NCBI RefSeq assembly: GCF_019904155.1
Contig: NZ_JAHCMB010000116.1
Span: forward strand, 6,091-70,090
Direction: 5' to 3'
Source of the DNA: Paenibacillus sinensis
Lineage (GTDB): Bacteria; Bacillota; Bacilli; Paenibacillales; Paenibacillaceae
DNA length: 64,000 bases
Shown piece after piece: positions 42,418 to 50,878 of the stretch. The notes under the pieces were generated by a model. That model was not told where the DNA came from and ran no database searches. It saw only the letters and a program-made list of their open reading frames with translations. Made by a program: the position numbers and the translations under genes. Position 1 is the stretch's first letter, and each line of letters opens with the position of its first letter.

Positions 42418-43493
42418 AGCTGTCTCCTTTCCGCCAGGCGGAGCTGCCGCTGCAGAATGCGGTGAATCCGCCGGACCAGAAGCAGGCTCTTCCTCAGTTC
42501 GGACATCGTCTGCTTGCTCTTCAAATCATTCTCCGATGCATAATCGCTGCCTGACAGCAGCCCGTCTTGCTCTGTATACGGAGTGCTGGAACGCATGCCG
42601 AGCGCCATGAGAAACGCTTTGTAAACGCCTTCCGGCAAATGATGAAATTCGTCGCTTAACGATTTCAGCCGCTTGAGCGTCGAGGTTTCACGCATCCCGT
42701 TCTGCAGCGAAAAGTAGCGGACTCCGTTCACAAGCGGGATGTACAGACCGTATTTAACGTCAAACCCGCCGGCATTGTCCCCAAACCGCTCCGTAAGCAC
42801 CTGTCCGAGCAAATTCAGCGTAGCCTTATGTCTGACGGTATTGCGCAGTACTGCCGCAAGCAGCTTGTCGTTATCTCGAAAGCCTTCGTGAAAAAAATCA
42901 AGCCACGACTCCGACAACGCCTGGTCGCCGGCAATATGACGCATATCGGACGATATAATCAGATACCGAATCGGCTCCCATTCAAGTTCGGAGCGCCAGG
43001 ATGTAAGCTGCTCCTTCCATTCCTGAAGCGTCTTGCGCCACAGCGGTTCGGAGCACATGACCTTTCCTTCGCATTTCTCGTATCCGACTTCCTCCAGCAT
43101 TGCGGACAGCCTTATTCCGAATTCCTCAAAATAAAGCCTCTTGGCTTCTTCCGGCTCCCCTTCAATAATCAGCCCGTTATCCTGATCGCTCCAAAGCGTT
43201 GTTTCCTCACGCCCGGCACTGCCGAATACAATAAAGGAATAAGCGCAGGGAGGCGGGCCATAGCCCGCCTCAATCATCTGCGCCTCGGATAAGGTTACCG
43301 CTCGTCTTGCAACGGCGTCATGCATTGCGTTGACACGGACCATCCATTCCTCGATCGGGATAACATGGAGCTGATTCAGGAGAACCTTCTGACAGGCAAT
43401 GCGCCCCGCCTTTAGCTCCTGCGGCGAACCGGAGGCTGCGATGGACTGATCTGCTGCATCATAGTCCCAATCGTCGGTTTCCATCGGTGTCAC
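42414..43493 (-). CDS. DUF294-type nucleotidyltransferase
   Basis: 359 residues. The nucleotidyltransferase core appears as YSFIVFGSAGREETTLWSDQDNGLI (the G-S/G-R and D-x-D pattern of GlnD/DUF294 enzymes), followed by a DUF294 C-terminal substrate-binding helical domain (FDVKYGLYIPLVNGVRYFSL). The CBS and cyclic-nucleotide-binding domains often fused to this family are absent. The substrate is unknown. The start is GTG 43493, 9 bases after AGGAGG. Translationally coupled to the exonuclease and 36 bases downstream of amtB, so linked to nitrogen transport at least by position. Confidence 0.85.
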   Translation of the reverse strand: MTPMETDDWDYDAADQSIAASGSPQELKAGRIACQKVLLNQLHVIPIEEWMVRVNAMHDAVARRAVTLSEAQMIEAGYGPPPCAYSFIVFGSAGREETTLWSDQDNGLIIEGEPEEAKRLYFEEFGIRLSAMLEEVGYEKCEGKVMCSEPLWRKTLQEWKEQLTSWRSELEWEPIRYLIISSDMRHIAGDQALSESWLDFFHEGFRDNDKLLAAVLRNTVRHKATLNLLGQVLTERFGDNAGGFDVKYGLYIPLVNGVRYFSLQNGMRETSTLKRLKSLSDEFHHLPEGVYKAFLMALGMRSSTPYTEQDGLLSGSDYASENDLKSKQTMSELRKSLLLVRRIHRILQRQLRLAERRQL

Positions 43494-43529
43494 TCGGTCC
43501 GCCCTCCTGTGTTATGCAAGTTAGTGTTT

Positions 43530-44915
43530 TTACTTCTTCTCGGAATCCGTGATCAGTTTCATTTGTTCCGGATATCCATAAGTACCGTGTTCGCTAATGT
43601 CCAGACCCATCAATTCTTCTTCTTCCGTTACACGCAGGCCGATAACCAGCTTGATGATGTACAGGCAGATGAAGGACATGACGGCAACGAATACGAAGGT
43701 ACCGACAACACCGAGAACTTGCACGCCCAACTGGTGAACGCCGCCGCCATAGAACAGACCAGCTTTACCAACCAGACCGTTAGCTTCGATAAGGTCAGGA
43801 TCTGCGAACAGACCAGTGGATACCGCACCCCACATACCAGCAATGCCGTGAACGGAGAAAGCATAGATCGGATCGTCAAGTCCAGCACGTTCCAGCCATT
43901 GTGCCGTCATGAAAGTGAATGCGCCGGCGATCAGACCGATGATGATGGCAGCCCAAGGTTGAACGAATGCGCAGGCGCCGGTAATGGCAACCAGAGCGGC
44001 GAGTACGCCGTTCAGCATAGCCGGGATGTCGGATTTGCCGAAGTACAGCCATGAAGCAACAAGTGCTGCAAGACCGCCGGCCGCAGCCGCGATATTCGTT
44101 GTCAGAGCAACGTGGCCGAAGAAACCGCCCATAGGGGACAATGCGCTGCCGGGGTTGAAGCCGAACCAGCCAAACCAGAGAATGATTACACCAAGAACCG
44201 TCAATACTTGGTTATGACCCGGAATGATAACCGGCTTGCCTTCTTTGTTGAACTTGCCAAGGCGCGGTTTCAACAGGATCGTAGCGACTACCGCCGCTGT
44301 AGCACCTGTCAGATGGACGACAGTGGAACCTGCATAGTCCTGCATACCTTTTGTTGCCAGCCAGCCGCCGCCCCATACCCAGTGAGCAACAACCGGATAA
44401 ATGATTACCGAGAACAGGATACCAAAGATAATGTATACGCTCAGCTTCGCGCGTTCAGCCATACCGCCGGAGACGATGGCAAGGGAAACTGCCGCGAATG
44501 CCATTTGGAACAGGAATTTCACATTCATCGTTACGTCGGAGAAGCCCAATGCGTTCGCATAATGAGAAGCTGCTGAATCACCGCCGTAGAAGAAGCCGGT
44601 AGTACCAATGATATTGTTACCGTCACCGAAGCCGAATGCGAAGCCGATTGCCCAGAAGCACAAGCTTGCAATCGCCAGCGTCAGAACCGTCTTGCCGGCT
44701 ACGTGACCGGCATTCTTCATGCGGACCGAACCGGCCTCAAGAAGGGCAAAACCCGCTTGCATAAAGAATACCAGAATGAACGCCAGGAATGTAAATGCCG
44801 TGTCCAGTCCGATCTGTAGGTCTGCCGGCGCAGGAGCATCGGCCGCGAATGCGCTGACCGGATAAATCATTAGTGTCAGCATCGCTAACACAAAACAAAG
44901 CCATTTTCTTTTCAT
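43530..44915 (-). CDS. amtB: Ammonium transporter
   Basis: 461 residues. A signal-like first helix (CFVLAMLTLMIYPVSAFA) is followed by eleven transmembrane helices of the Amt/Mep/Rh fold. Signatures: twin histidines in STVVHLTGATAAVVA and FSVHGIAGMWGAVS, the channel aromatic residues, and FGWFGFNPGSAL. The C-terminal tail ends with the PII-contact region (GLDISEHGTYGYPEQ). No glnK/glnB follows. The start is ATG 44915, after GGGGAGTGGGG. A promoter with a GlnR/TnrA-like dyad is upstream. Confidence 0.95.
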   Translation of the reverse strand: MKRKWLCFVLAMLTLMIYPVSAFAADAPAPADLQIGLDTAFTFLAFILVFFMQAGFALLEAGSVRMKNAGHVAGKTVLTLAIASLCFWAIGFAFGFGDGNNIIGTTGFFYGGDSAASHYANALGFSDVTMNVKFLFQMAFAAVSLAIVSGGMAERAKLSVYIIFGILFSVIIYPVVAHWVWGGGWLATKGMQDYAGSTVVHLTGATAAVVATILLKPRLGKFNKEGKPVIIPGHNQVLTVLGVIILWFGWFGFNPGSALSPMGGFFGHVALTTNIAAAAGGLAALVASWLYFGKSDIPAMLNGVLAALVAITGACAFVQPWAAIIIGLIAGAFTFMTAQWLERAGLDDPIYAFSVHGIAGMWGAVSTGLFADPDLIEANGLVGKAGLFYGGGVHQLGVQVLGVVGTFVFVAVMSFICLYIIKLVIGLRVTEEEELMGLDISEHGTYGYPEQMKLITDSEKK

Positions 44916-44970
44916 GAATCCCCACTCCCCTATGTAATATATTCTAACAAAGCGTGAAACTCTTAATGTC

Positions 44971-45000
44971 ATTATAAGCAATAGTCAGCAATGTTGACAA
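44971..45000 (-). promoter_or_regulatory. amtB promoter with GlnR/TnrA-like box
   Basis: On the minus strand, TTGTCA (45000-44995), an 18-base spacer and TATAAT (44976-44971). Overlapping it, TGTCAACATTGCTGACT (44999-44983) matches the TGTNA-N7-TNACA nitrogen-control box except for the last base. A box overlapping the -35 would fit repression by GlnR in nitrogen excess. The rest of the 292-base gap shows nothing definite. Confidence 0.5.
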
Positions 45001-45207
45001 GACAAATTTTCACGAATCGGGAAATTAATTTTCCTGTCGTTTTCACAGCTTTCAAATAGCATTATTCCAAGCCCTGCGGCATAAGTTAGTCCAAAGCATG
45101 ACGTTTGACTGTATGGTTTTGCGTTTGATATCATTATAAATGAATATATTCCCTTTCACGCCCCACAAGACTCACAGGGGGTACTTTCATGAATTGAGGT
45201 GAACATT

Positions 45208-45647
45208 ATGGGGATACGAAGCTTTACCGGATCGGCGAATTAGCGAAGGCTGCTGGTTTGAGCGAACGAACGATCGACTATTACACCAAGTTGGGACTTA
45301 TCGACCCGGAAACGCGAAGCGAGAAGAACTACAGACTGTACGGACATGAAACCGTAGGCCTATTGGAACGTATTAATGAATGGAAGCAGGACAAATACTC
45401 ATTGGAGGAAATCCGGTCACTGATCGGCAAATGGAAGGCGGCTACCGCAGAAGCAGCCGTCTCCGGCAAGCTTGCCGAACTGGAGGTACACATGCAGAAG
45501 CTGCAGCGGGAGCTCAAGGAGCTTGAGCCGGCGCTAAGCCAGCTTAAGCCGAACCAGGCCAGACGGGCGCTCGCCCATCTGATTCCGCAAGGGCTTGCCT
45601 GCATTGAAGCCATCCGGATTATGATGACTCAGGGTCCTTCGATGTAA
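45208..45647 (+). CDS. MerR-family regulator with apparent N-terminal frameshift
   Basis: The HTH domain (KLYRIGELAKAAGLSERTIDYY, coded from 45219) and MerR pattern KLGLIDPETRSEKNYRLY are complete, followed by a coiled-coil dimerisation helix (KLAELEVHMQKLQREL), but the frame has no usable start: an in-frame TGA lies just upstream. The ATG at 45208, with GAGGTG 6 bases upstream, is one base out of phase. Adding one G to the GGGG run at 45210-45213 would restore MGDTKLYRIG. So this is either a sequencing slip in a homopolymer, a real disruption, or a phase-variable start. A TTG at 45258 could give a truncated protein lacking half of the HTH. The effector and target are unknown. Confidence 0.8.
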
Positions 45648-45672
45648 ATACATGAAGTGGAGGAATACAAGA

Positions 45673-46350
45673 ATGATGGGATTTATGTATCTATTAATTA
45701 TTGTCGCCTTTATTTTCTCACTGTGGGCGCAGTTTAGAGTCAAAGGATCTTTCAGCCGATGGGCGCAGGTGCCGAACCAGAACGGGCTGACCGGCTATGA
45801 GGCAGCCAGAAGAATGCTGGACGCGAACGGGCTCAGCGATATTCCGATCGAACCGGTGCGCGGCACGCTTACCGACCACTATGACCCGATCCATCGCGTC
45901 GTTCGCCTGTCGGAGCCGGTCTACTACGAACGCTCCATTTCGGCCGTGTCCGTCGCCTGCCACGAGGTCGGCCATGCCATCCAGCACAAGGTACACTATC
46001 CGATGCTGGTACTGCGCCACCGGATGTTTCCGGTAGTCAACTTCGCCTCCGGCGTCGCTCCGTTCATGCTGATCGCCGGCTTCCTGTTCAGCTCGCTGAA
46101 CCTTATCGGTCTTGGCATTATCTTCTTCTCGGCAGCCGTCGCGTTCCAGCTTGTGACGCTTCCGGTCGAATTCAACGCCAGCAACCGGGCGCGCCAGGTT
46201 ATGGTTGAGCAGGGCTTCATCCGCAATGAGGAAGAACGCGGCGTCGCCAAGGTGCTCAATGCCGCCGCACTGACCTATGTCGCTGCAGCGCTCGTATCCG
46301 TGCTCGAACTGCTTCGTCTGATTCTCGTCTACACGAGCAGCCGCGACTAA
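45673..46350 (+). CDS. YugP-family membrane zinc protease
   Basis: 225 residues. N-terminal transmembrane helix (FMYLLIIVAFIFSLWAQF), zinc motif ACHEVGHAIQHK, two more central helices (VNFASGVAPFMLIAGFLF, LIGLGIIFFSAAVAFQLV) and a C-terminal helix. The family signature PVEFNASNRARQ is present. These are putative membrane-embedded metallopeptidases (M48-like) of unknown substrate. The start is ATG 45673, 9 bases after GGAGG. It lies 25 bases downstream of the MerR gene and is probably co-transcribed with it. Confidence 0.88.
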   Translation: MMGFMYLLIIVAFIFSLWAQFRVKGSFSRWAQVPNQNGLTGYEAARRMLDANGLSDIPIEPVRGTLTDHYDPIHRVVRLSEPVYYERSISAVSVACHEVGHAIQHKVHYPMLVLRHRMFPVVNFASGVAPFMLIAGFLFSSLNLIGLGIIFFSAAVAFQLVTLPVEFNASNRARQVMVEQGFIRNEEERGVAKVLNAAALTYVAAALVSVLELLRLILVYTSSRD

Positions 46351-46366
46351 GATACCGATTAAACAA

Positions 46367-46409
46367 CAATACCCCGGAAGGCTCTAGGAGCCAACCGGGG
46401 TATTGTTTT
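46367..46409 (+). terminator. Terminator of the YugP gene
   Basis: An 11-bp stem CAATACCCCGG / CCGGGGTATTG followed by TTTT on the plus strand. The right arm overlaps the last codons of the convergent gltC-like gene. Confidence 0.85.
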
Positions 46410-47298
46410 GTCTCATGCGGAAGTAGGTCAACAGAAACGCCCTGAATGAACGGGCCACCAGCGGCAGCTTGCCGTCAGAACGGTGGATAAGGCCTATTGT
46501 ACGATTTACTGCGGGCTCAATCACCCTGACCTGGGCCGGCTGCAGCGCACCCGTCTGGAACAAGGCCAATTCGGGCAGCAGACTCACACCCATACCGGCA
46601 GCTACCAGGCCGCGAATCGTATCCGTCTCTCCTCCCTCAAAAGCAATCTGCGGCGTGAAACCGGCCTTCTGGCAAGCCTGCCATACAATCGGACGCAGGG
46701 AGTAGCCCTGGCTGAACAGCACGAACTGCTCTTCCTTCAACTGCTCCAGGCGAATTACCTTCTCCTCGGCAAGCGGATGGTTTCGGGGCAGGATGGCGAA
46801 CAGTTCCTCGGTCATCACGACATCCCCTACCAGCTGCTCATCGCTCTCCGGGCACGGAGAGGTGAACGCCAGATCCACCTCACCCGACAGCACATCCTTG
46901 ATGAGCGAGGGATACGTCCCCTGCTTGAACCGGAATTTCACATGGGGATAATGCCGGCGGAACTCGGAGACGATCGCCGGAATCAGATGCGTCCCCAGAC
47001 TATGGGGAAATCCGATCCGGATTTCACCCCGCTCCGGGTCCAGAAACTCATGCACTTCGGCCACTGACCGATCCAGATCCTTCAGGATGGATTCCACCCT
47101 TTTGCAGAACAACTGTCCAACCGGAGTCAGGTACAGATTTCGCCCCTTTTGCAGGAACAGGTCTACGCCAAGCTCTTCCTCCAGCAGATGAATCTGCCGG
47201 CTGACTGCCGACTGCGCTACATGCAGCTCCTCCGCAGCCCGTGTGACATGCTCTTTCTGGGCGACCTTCAGGAAATATTGCAGCTGTCTTAGTTCCAT
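46384..47298 (-). CDS. gltC: GltC-like LysR regulator
   Basis: 304 residues. The N-terminus MELRQLQYFLKVAQKEHV, then HVAQSAVSRQIHLLEEELGV and EFLDPERGEIRIGFPHSL closely follow the GltC pattern from Bacillus, the activator of glutamate synthase genes gltAB that responds to 2-oxoglutarate and glutamate. The ligand domain (residues about 90-295) is complete. The target gltAB is not in the window. The start is ATG 47298. Its upstream neighbour on the same strand, a rhomboid protease, ends 49 bases before it. Confidence 0.8.
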   Translation of the reverse strand: MELRQLQYFLKVAQKEHVTRAAEELHVAQSAVSRQIHLLEEELGVDLFLQKGRNLYLTPVGQLFCKRVESILKDLDRSVAEVHEFLDPERGEIRIGFPHSLGTHLIPAIVSEFRRHYPHVKFRFKQGTYPSLIKDVLSGEVDLAFTSPCPESDEQLVGDVVMTEELFAILPRNHPLAEEKVIRLEQLKEEQFVLFSQGYSLRPIVWQACQKAGFTPQIAFEGGETDTIRGLVAAGMGVSLLPELALFQTGALQPAQVRVIEPAVNRTIGLIHRSDGKLPLVARSFRAFLLTYFRMRQNNTPVGS

Positions 47299-47347
47299 GT
47301 TGCACTCCTCTCCCTTCCGCGCCTGATCGCGGCTCTCTCCAGTCTCT

Positions 47348-47974
47348 TTACCGGCTTCGCCGGAGTGAAAACAGCCGGATGATTAGCCCATACAGAATAA
47401 ACCCGGCAATCAGTCCTCCGATATGCGCTTCCCAGCTTACGTTCGGCGTGATAAACGAGGAGATGACTCCGATGATCAGCAGCGAGAACAGCGTCTTGCG
47501 CGAATTCTCGTCCATCAGAGAGCGCTGAAAGAGTGCGATGTACAAATACGCTCCATATGCGGCGAAAATAGCCCCTGAGGCGCCCACAGACACGGTAACC
47601 TCTTTCATCGCGTCGCCCCATATGCCGGCAGCAGCCAGATTGCCTGCCACGCCTCCCAGCACATATAGCAGCGCATAGCGCCACCAGCCCATCAGGCGCT
47701 CCAGAGGAGGGATGAAGACCAGCAGCGCGAAACAGTTGAACAGAAGATGCTCGAAACCGTTATGCAGGAATATCGCCGCGATATAACGCCACACCTCTCC
47801 CCGCTCGTCGCCGGAATTGACAATGGCGCCGTAGCGAAGCAGCGTATTCGTATCGGTGGAACCTCCGTTAAAGGTCAGCACAAGGAACATGATCAGATTG
47901 ATCAGCAGAATGATGCTGGTCACGGGATAATACTTGAGATAGCTTCTCCAGTTCTCGTAGCGAATGAATATCAT
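47348..47974 (-). CDS. Rhomboid-family intramembrane serine protease
   Basis: 208 residues, six transmembrane helices. The catalytic Ser is in VGASGAIFAAYGAYLY and the His in VSWEAHIGGLIAGF; the HNGFEHLLFNCFALLVF segment supplies the conserved HxxxN oxyanion region. Substrates are membrane proteins with unstable helices, not identifiable here. The start is ATG 47974, with AGAAGGGTG upstream. It may be transcribed with gltC. Confidence 0.9.
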   Translation of the reverse strand: MIFIRYENWRSYLKYYPVTSIILLINLIMFLVLTFNGGSTDTNTLLRYGAIVNSGDERGEVWRYIAAIFLHNGFEHLLFNCFALLVFIPPLERLMGWWRYALLYVLGGVAGNLAAAGIWGDAMKEVTVSVGASGAIFAAYGAYLYIALFQRSLMDENSRKTLFSLLIIGVISSFITPNVSWEAHIGGLIAGFILYGLIIRLFSLRRSR

Positions 47975-48027
47975 GGCGTCACCCTTCTCTCGGTCCGACC
48001 TGTCAGCTCAGTATGAAATGTTCAGGT

Positions 48028-48057
48028 TGGACAGGATCTTGTCAATATGATTATAAT
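48028..48057 (+). promoter_or_regulatory. Promoter of tpx
   Basis: TGGACA (48028-48033), an 18-base spacer and TATAAT (48052-48057). A TTGGACA/TTGTCAA dyad (48027-48045) overlaps the -35 and spacer and could be an operator. Confidence 0.65.
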
Positions 48058-48106
48058 TTACTTTGGCAGGAACAATCCAATTTCCCAATTTCGAGGAGGA
48101 ATTATC

Positions 48107-48625
48107 GTGACGCAGGAAAGAACAGGCATTGCCGCTTTTAAAGGAAGTCCCATTACGCTTGTAGGCCCGGAGCTTCGTCCCGGTGATCAGGCTCCCGATT
48201 TTGTACTCAGCAAAAATCTGCTGGAAGATGCCACGCTGAAGGATTACAGCGGTAAAGTGAAGCTGATCAGCGTTGTCCCTTCTCTGGACACCGGCGTATG
48301 CGACGCGCAGACCCGGCGTTTCAACACGGAAGCAGCCGAGCTCGGCGATGAGGTGGTCATTCTTACGGTAAGCGCCGATCTTCCGTTTGCCCAGGCGCGC
48401 TGGTGCGGAGCAGCCGGAATCGACCGGGTCATCACACTCTCCGATTACAAGGAGAATGCGTTCGGCAAATCTTACGGCGTCCTGATCAAGGAATTCAAGC
48501 TGGATATGCGGTCTATCTTCGTACTGGACAAGAACGATAAAATCGTCTATGTCGAGTACTTGGCCGAAATGTCCGAGCATCCGAACTACGTAGCCGCGAT
48601 CAGCGCAGTGAAAGGTCAGCTGTAG
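48107..48625 (+). CDS. tpx: Thiol peroxidase
   Basis: 172 residues, an atypical 2-Cys peroxiredoxin. The peroxidatic Cys is in VPSLDTGVCDAQTRRFN with the conserved Thr two residues before it, and the resolving Cys in FAQARWCGAAGI. It detoxifies hydrogen peroxide and small alkyl peroxides with thioredoxin. The start is GTG 48107, with GAGGAGGA upstream; the longer frame has no support. Confidence 0.95.
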   Translation: MTQERTGIAAFKGSPITLVGPELRPGDQAPDFVLSKNLLEDATLKDYSGKVKLISVVPSLDTGVCDAQTRRFNTEAAELGDEVVILTVSADLPFAQARWCGAAGIDRVITLSDYKENAFGKSYGVLIKEFKLDMRSIFVLDKNDKIVYVEYLAEMSEHPNYVAAISAVKGQL

Positions 48626-48665
48626 GACACCATTTTAACACTTCCATAACAAAATGCATGGTTAA

Positions 48666-48700
48666 AAAAGCGGAAGAAGGCCGAGCCTTCCTCCGCTTTT
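48666..48700. terminator. Terminator after tpx
   Basis: AAAAGCGGA and TCCGCTTTT with an inner GAAGGC/GCCTTC stem, bounded by A and T runs so that it can act in both directions, between tpx and the convergent DUF1499 gene. Confidence 0.8.
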
Positions 48701-48793
48701 GTGTTGAATCGAGAGCCCATGCGGCAGCAGGAGCGCTTATCCCAAAGAAGCGCATACAAAAGAGCGCCGATGCAGCCGGCCGGCGGTATCGCT

Positions 48794-49183
48794 TCAATCC
48801 AGCTTATGCTTGCCGATTTTCTTGTCAAGTGAGCCGTAGAGCCGCTGAATGACCCTGTAATTGGCGCCCAGATCTCCGAGCGATCCGCGGGAGGCGGAAT
48901 AGATGTCGACGGCGCAGCGCGACGGTGAGGTGTTCAGAACCGATACGGTGATGTCGAGTGTCCGGCCGAAAGCCGTCTTCTTCTCCAAAATGATCTCTCC
49001 GACGGATTGAACCTCGTGAAGCACCTTGAAGCCGGGAATTTTCTTCAGGGTGGAGGAGATTTCCTCCCAACCTTTATCTTTGGTGAGGTTGTAATACCGC
49101 GTTTTGAGTGCAGGTTCTTTGGCACGGTCGCTGGTTCCTTCATGACTGCGGAACAAGCCGACCAGGTTTCTTTTTAAAGACAA
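48794..49183 (-). CDS. DUF1499-like protein
   Basis: 129 residues. The C-terminal half (LDITVSVLNTSPSRCAVDIY, SASRGSLGDLGANYRVIQRL) matches the DUF1499 pattern of D-I/V-x-S-x-SR-x-G-x-x-DLG-x-N. Function is unknown. The start is TTG 49183, with AGGAGG 8 bases upstream. The predicted terminator of the upstream 6S RNA lies 140 bases before it. Confidence 0.7.
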   Translation of the reverse strand: MSLKRNLVGLFRSHEGTSDRAKEPALKTRYYNLTKDKGWEEISSTLKKIPGFKVLHEVQSVGEIILEKKTAFGRTLDITVSVLNTSPSRCAVDIYSASRGSLGDLGANYRVIQRLYGSLDKKIGKHKLD

Positions 49184-49325
49184 CTTACTTCCTCCTCATA
49201 TCCCAAGTTCACTATTGTTAGTGTAACATTCTTATCTGCGGAACAAAAGGGATTCCCCCTCCATTCTTCAAAAAACGTGATGCCAACGCGCAGACTGAAC
49301 CCATACAGGGCTTGATTCTCATAAA

Positions 49326-49363
49326 GAAGCGCCCAGTCTTCGGTCTGAAGAACTGGACGCTTC
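49326..49363 (-). terminator. Hairpin downstream of 6S RNA
   Basis: GAAGCG / CGCTTC with extended CCAGT/ACTGG and CTTC/GAAG pairing, followed on the minus strand by TTCTTTAT. It lies just past the 6S RNA 3' end and would terminate its transcription; the mature end would come from processing. Confidence 0.65.
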
Positions 49364-49377
49364 GTTGTGTTTGAAGG

Positions 49378-49565
49378 AAACCCGCCTATGCCGTCCGACT
49401 GCATTGTCTTCTGAACCTGCAATAGCAGGTGGGTGATCGCAGTTGCGGTTTTGAAGTCCCCTTGTCATATAGACAGGGCCTTTCAGCTGCGCTTCATGTA
49501 GATCTCCCAAGACATTATCATTGGTTCAAAACAACGAGCAGCCAATAACGAACATCGCAGGATTT
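49378..49565 (-). ncRNA. ssrS: 6S RNA
   Basis: A roughly 188-base transcript that folds as the 6S rod: outer stem CCTGC / GCGGG (49561-49557 with 49385-49381), ATGTT with GGCAT, then an 8-bp stem UUGGCUGC / GCAGUCGG, a central unpaired bubble, and a terminal part with CTTCAAAACCGCAACTGCGA and CACCCACCTGC-TATT-GCAGG, which resembles the AAAACUGCGAC...ACCUU hairpin of known 6S RNAs. 6S RNA binds sigma-A RNA polymerase as an open-promoter mimic and down-regulates transcription in stationary phase. No ORF with a ribosome binding site competes for this stretch. The 5' end is inferred from the promoter. Confidence 0.8.
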
Positions 49566-49571
49566 GTTCTA

Positions 49572-49600
49572 ATTATATTGCGTTTTTACGAAAAAGTAAA
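49572..49600 (-). promoter_or_regulatory. Promoter of 6S RNA
   Basis: On the minus strand, TTTACT (49600-49595), a 17-base spacer and TATAAT (49577-49572), placing the start near 49565, four bases outside the closing stem of the RNA. Confidence 0.75.
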
Positions 49601-49637
49601 CCTTGTATGCGCTTTATTTTACACCGGATTTCCTGCA

Positions 49638-50489
49638 TCATACTCTCGGGCGGTCCTCATCCTCCACATCCTTCGCCTGACGGGCTTTTTCCGCGTCATC
49701 CTCCGCTTCGTCGCCGTCCTCCTCTTCCGCATTATCGCCTTCAAGCGCTTCAGCCGCTTCTTCCTCTTCCCGCCGTTTCTTCTCCTCGGCCTGCAATTGG
49801 AGCTTGTTGTACGTCGCGTAGAAGTTGAAGAAAGCGAACAGCGCAATCAAAGAGGGGATTCCGACGAAGAATAGAGCCGGATATTTCGTCCCGATAAATC
49901 CAAGAACAACGGCGCCGATCAGTGTGCTGAACACCCGGATTGGACGGGCGATGGTCAGCAGAATCGAGTTGATCATCACCTGCTTGAAGCCCATCTGGTA
50001 ATGCACGACGATCGAGAAGAAATTGAACATCGAAATCGTCATGAGGATCATCAGCACCAGCATCAGGATGCCGATGATTCTGAAATTGGGCATTCTGTTC
50101 ATGTATACCGTTACATCCACGTACATCACAACGAACATCAGCGTGTAAATGGCGCCTCCGGCCATGCTCTTCTTGTAGTTCTCCTTATAGCCCGAGAAAA
50201 AAGTCTTGAACGTACCGACATCCGTATTGCCCATTACCCATTTGCGGACAACCGTGAACAATGCCGAAGTTGCCGGAAATACGGTAAACGGCGCCGTCAG
50301 GGCAATCGCCCAGTTCAACGTGATCTGCTCATCCGCGCCGCCTTGGCCGGAAGCCATCATGATCAGTTTCAACACCAGAAAAAAGATAAACGGAGATGAA
50401 CACAACACCCATATCACATTGCTGAACGCTATTCGGGATATCCACTCCGTAAGGCGGTATAGTCCACCCATTGCTCCTTTGAACTCCAC
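49638..50489 (-). CDS. DUF624 (YesL-like) membrane protein
   Basis: 283 residues with about five transmembrane helices (from NVIWVLCSSPFIFFLVLKL to ALFFVGIPSLIALFAFF), the YesL/DUF624 pattern, followed by a strongly acidic cytosolic tail of about 50 residues (many Glu, Asp and Lys) that is an unusual extension. YesL is thought to be linked to sugar uptake or use in Bacillus, but function is not established. No sugar transporter adjoins. The start is ATG 50489, with GGGGAAGAA upstream. Confidence 0.8.
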   Translation of the reverse strand: MEFKGAMGGLYRLTEWISRIAFSNVIWVLCSSPFIFFLVLKLIMMASGQGGADEQITLNWAIALTAPFTVFPATSALFTVVRKWVMGNTDVGTFKTFFSGYKENYKKSMAGGAIYTLMFVVMYVDVTVYMNRMPNFRIIGILMLVLMILMTISMFNFFSIVVHYQMGFKQVMINSILLTIARPIRVFSTLIGAVVLGFIGTKYPALFFVGIPSLIALFAFFNFYATYNKLQLQAEEKKRREEEEAAEALEGDNAEEEDGDEAEDDAEKARQAKDVEDEDRPRV

Positions 50490-50664
50490 AATTCTTCCCC
50501 CTGTCTACTCACTACTGCATATCCTAACTATACCTTATTTGAAGGGAACATTTCCATAGCCCATGTTTCGCCGGCTGGGCACTCATCTAAGCAGACCGGG
50601 AAACCCGGCCATATATTAGAACCGTAATCCCCATATATCCGTTTTTCAGAAGGAGGGTAAACTC

Positions 50665-50763
50665 ATGACAGCACCCGTTGGATGCTTTGGCTTCACATCG
50701 ACCGGTACAATCCTGGTTCTGTTCATTCTTCTGGTAATCGTCAGCCGCACATTCTTCATCTAG
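50665..50763 (+). CDS. YjcZ-family small sporulation protein
   Basis: 32 residues: MTAPVGCFGFTSTGTILV followed by a hydrophobic helix LFILLVIVSRTFF. This is the YjcZ pattern, tiny spore-associated membrane peptides of Bacillus and Paenibacillus. ATG 50665 follows AAGGAGGG at ideal distance. It stands alone, so a sporulation promoter is expected, though none is certain by eye. Confidence 0.8.
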   Translation: MTAPVGCFGFTSTGTILVLFILLVIVSRTFFI

Positions 50764-50804
50764 TACCATCAGCAGAGCATGCACTTCTTATATTTCCAGT
50801 TAAA

Positions 50805-50837
50805 AAAAGACGGTGCGCAGCATGCGCACCGTCTTTT
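50805..50837. terminator. Terminator between yjcZ-like gene and cshA
   Basis: A 14-bp stem AAAAGACGGTGCGC / GCGCACCGTCTTTT with a 5-base loop and A/T runs on both sides, serving both converging genes. Confidence 0.9.
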
Positions 50838-50878
50838 GCTGTGAATGAAAGCTTCCGTTAAGGAACCGGAACCTGTTC

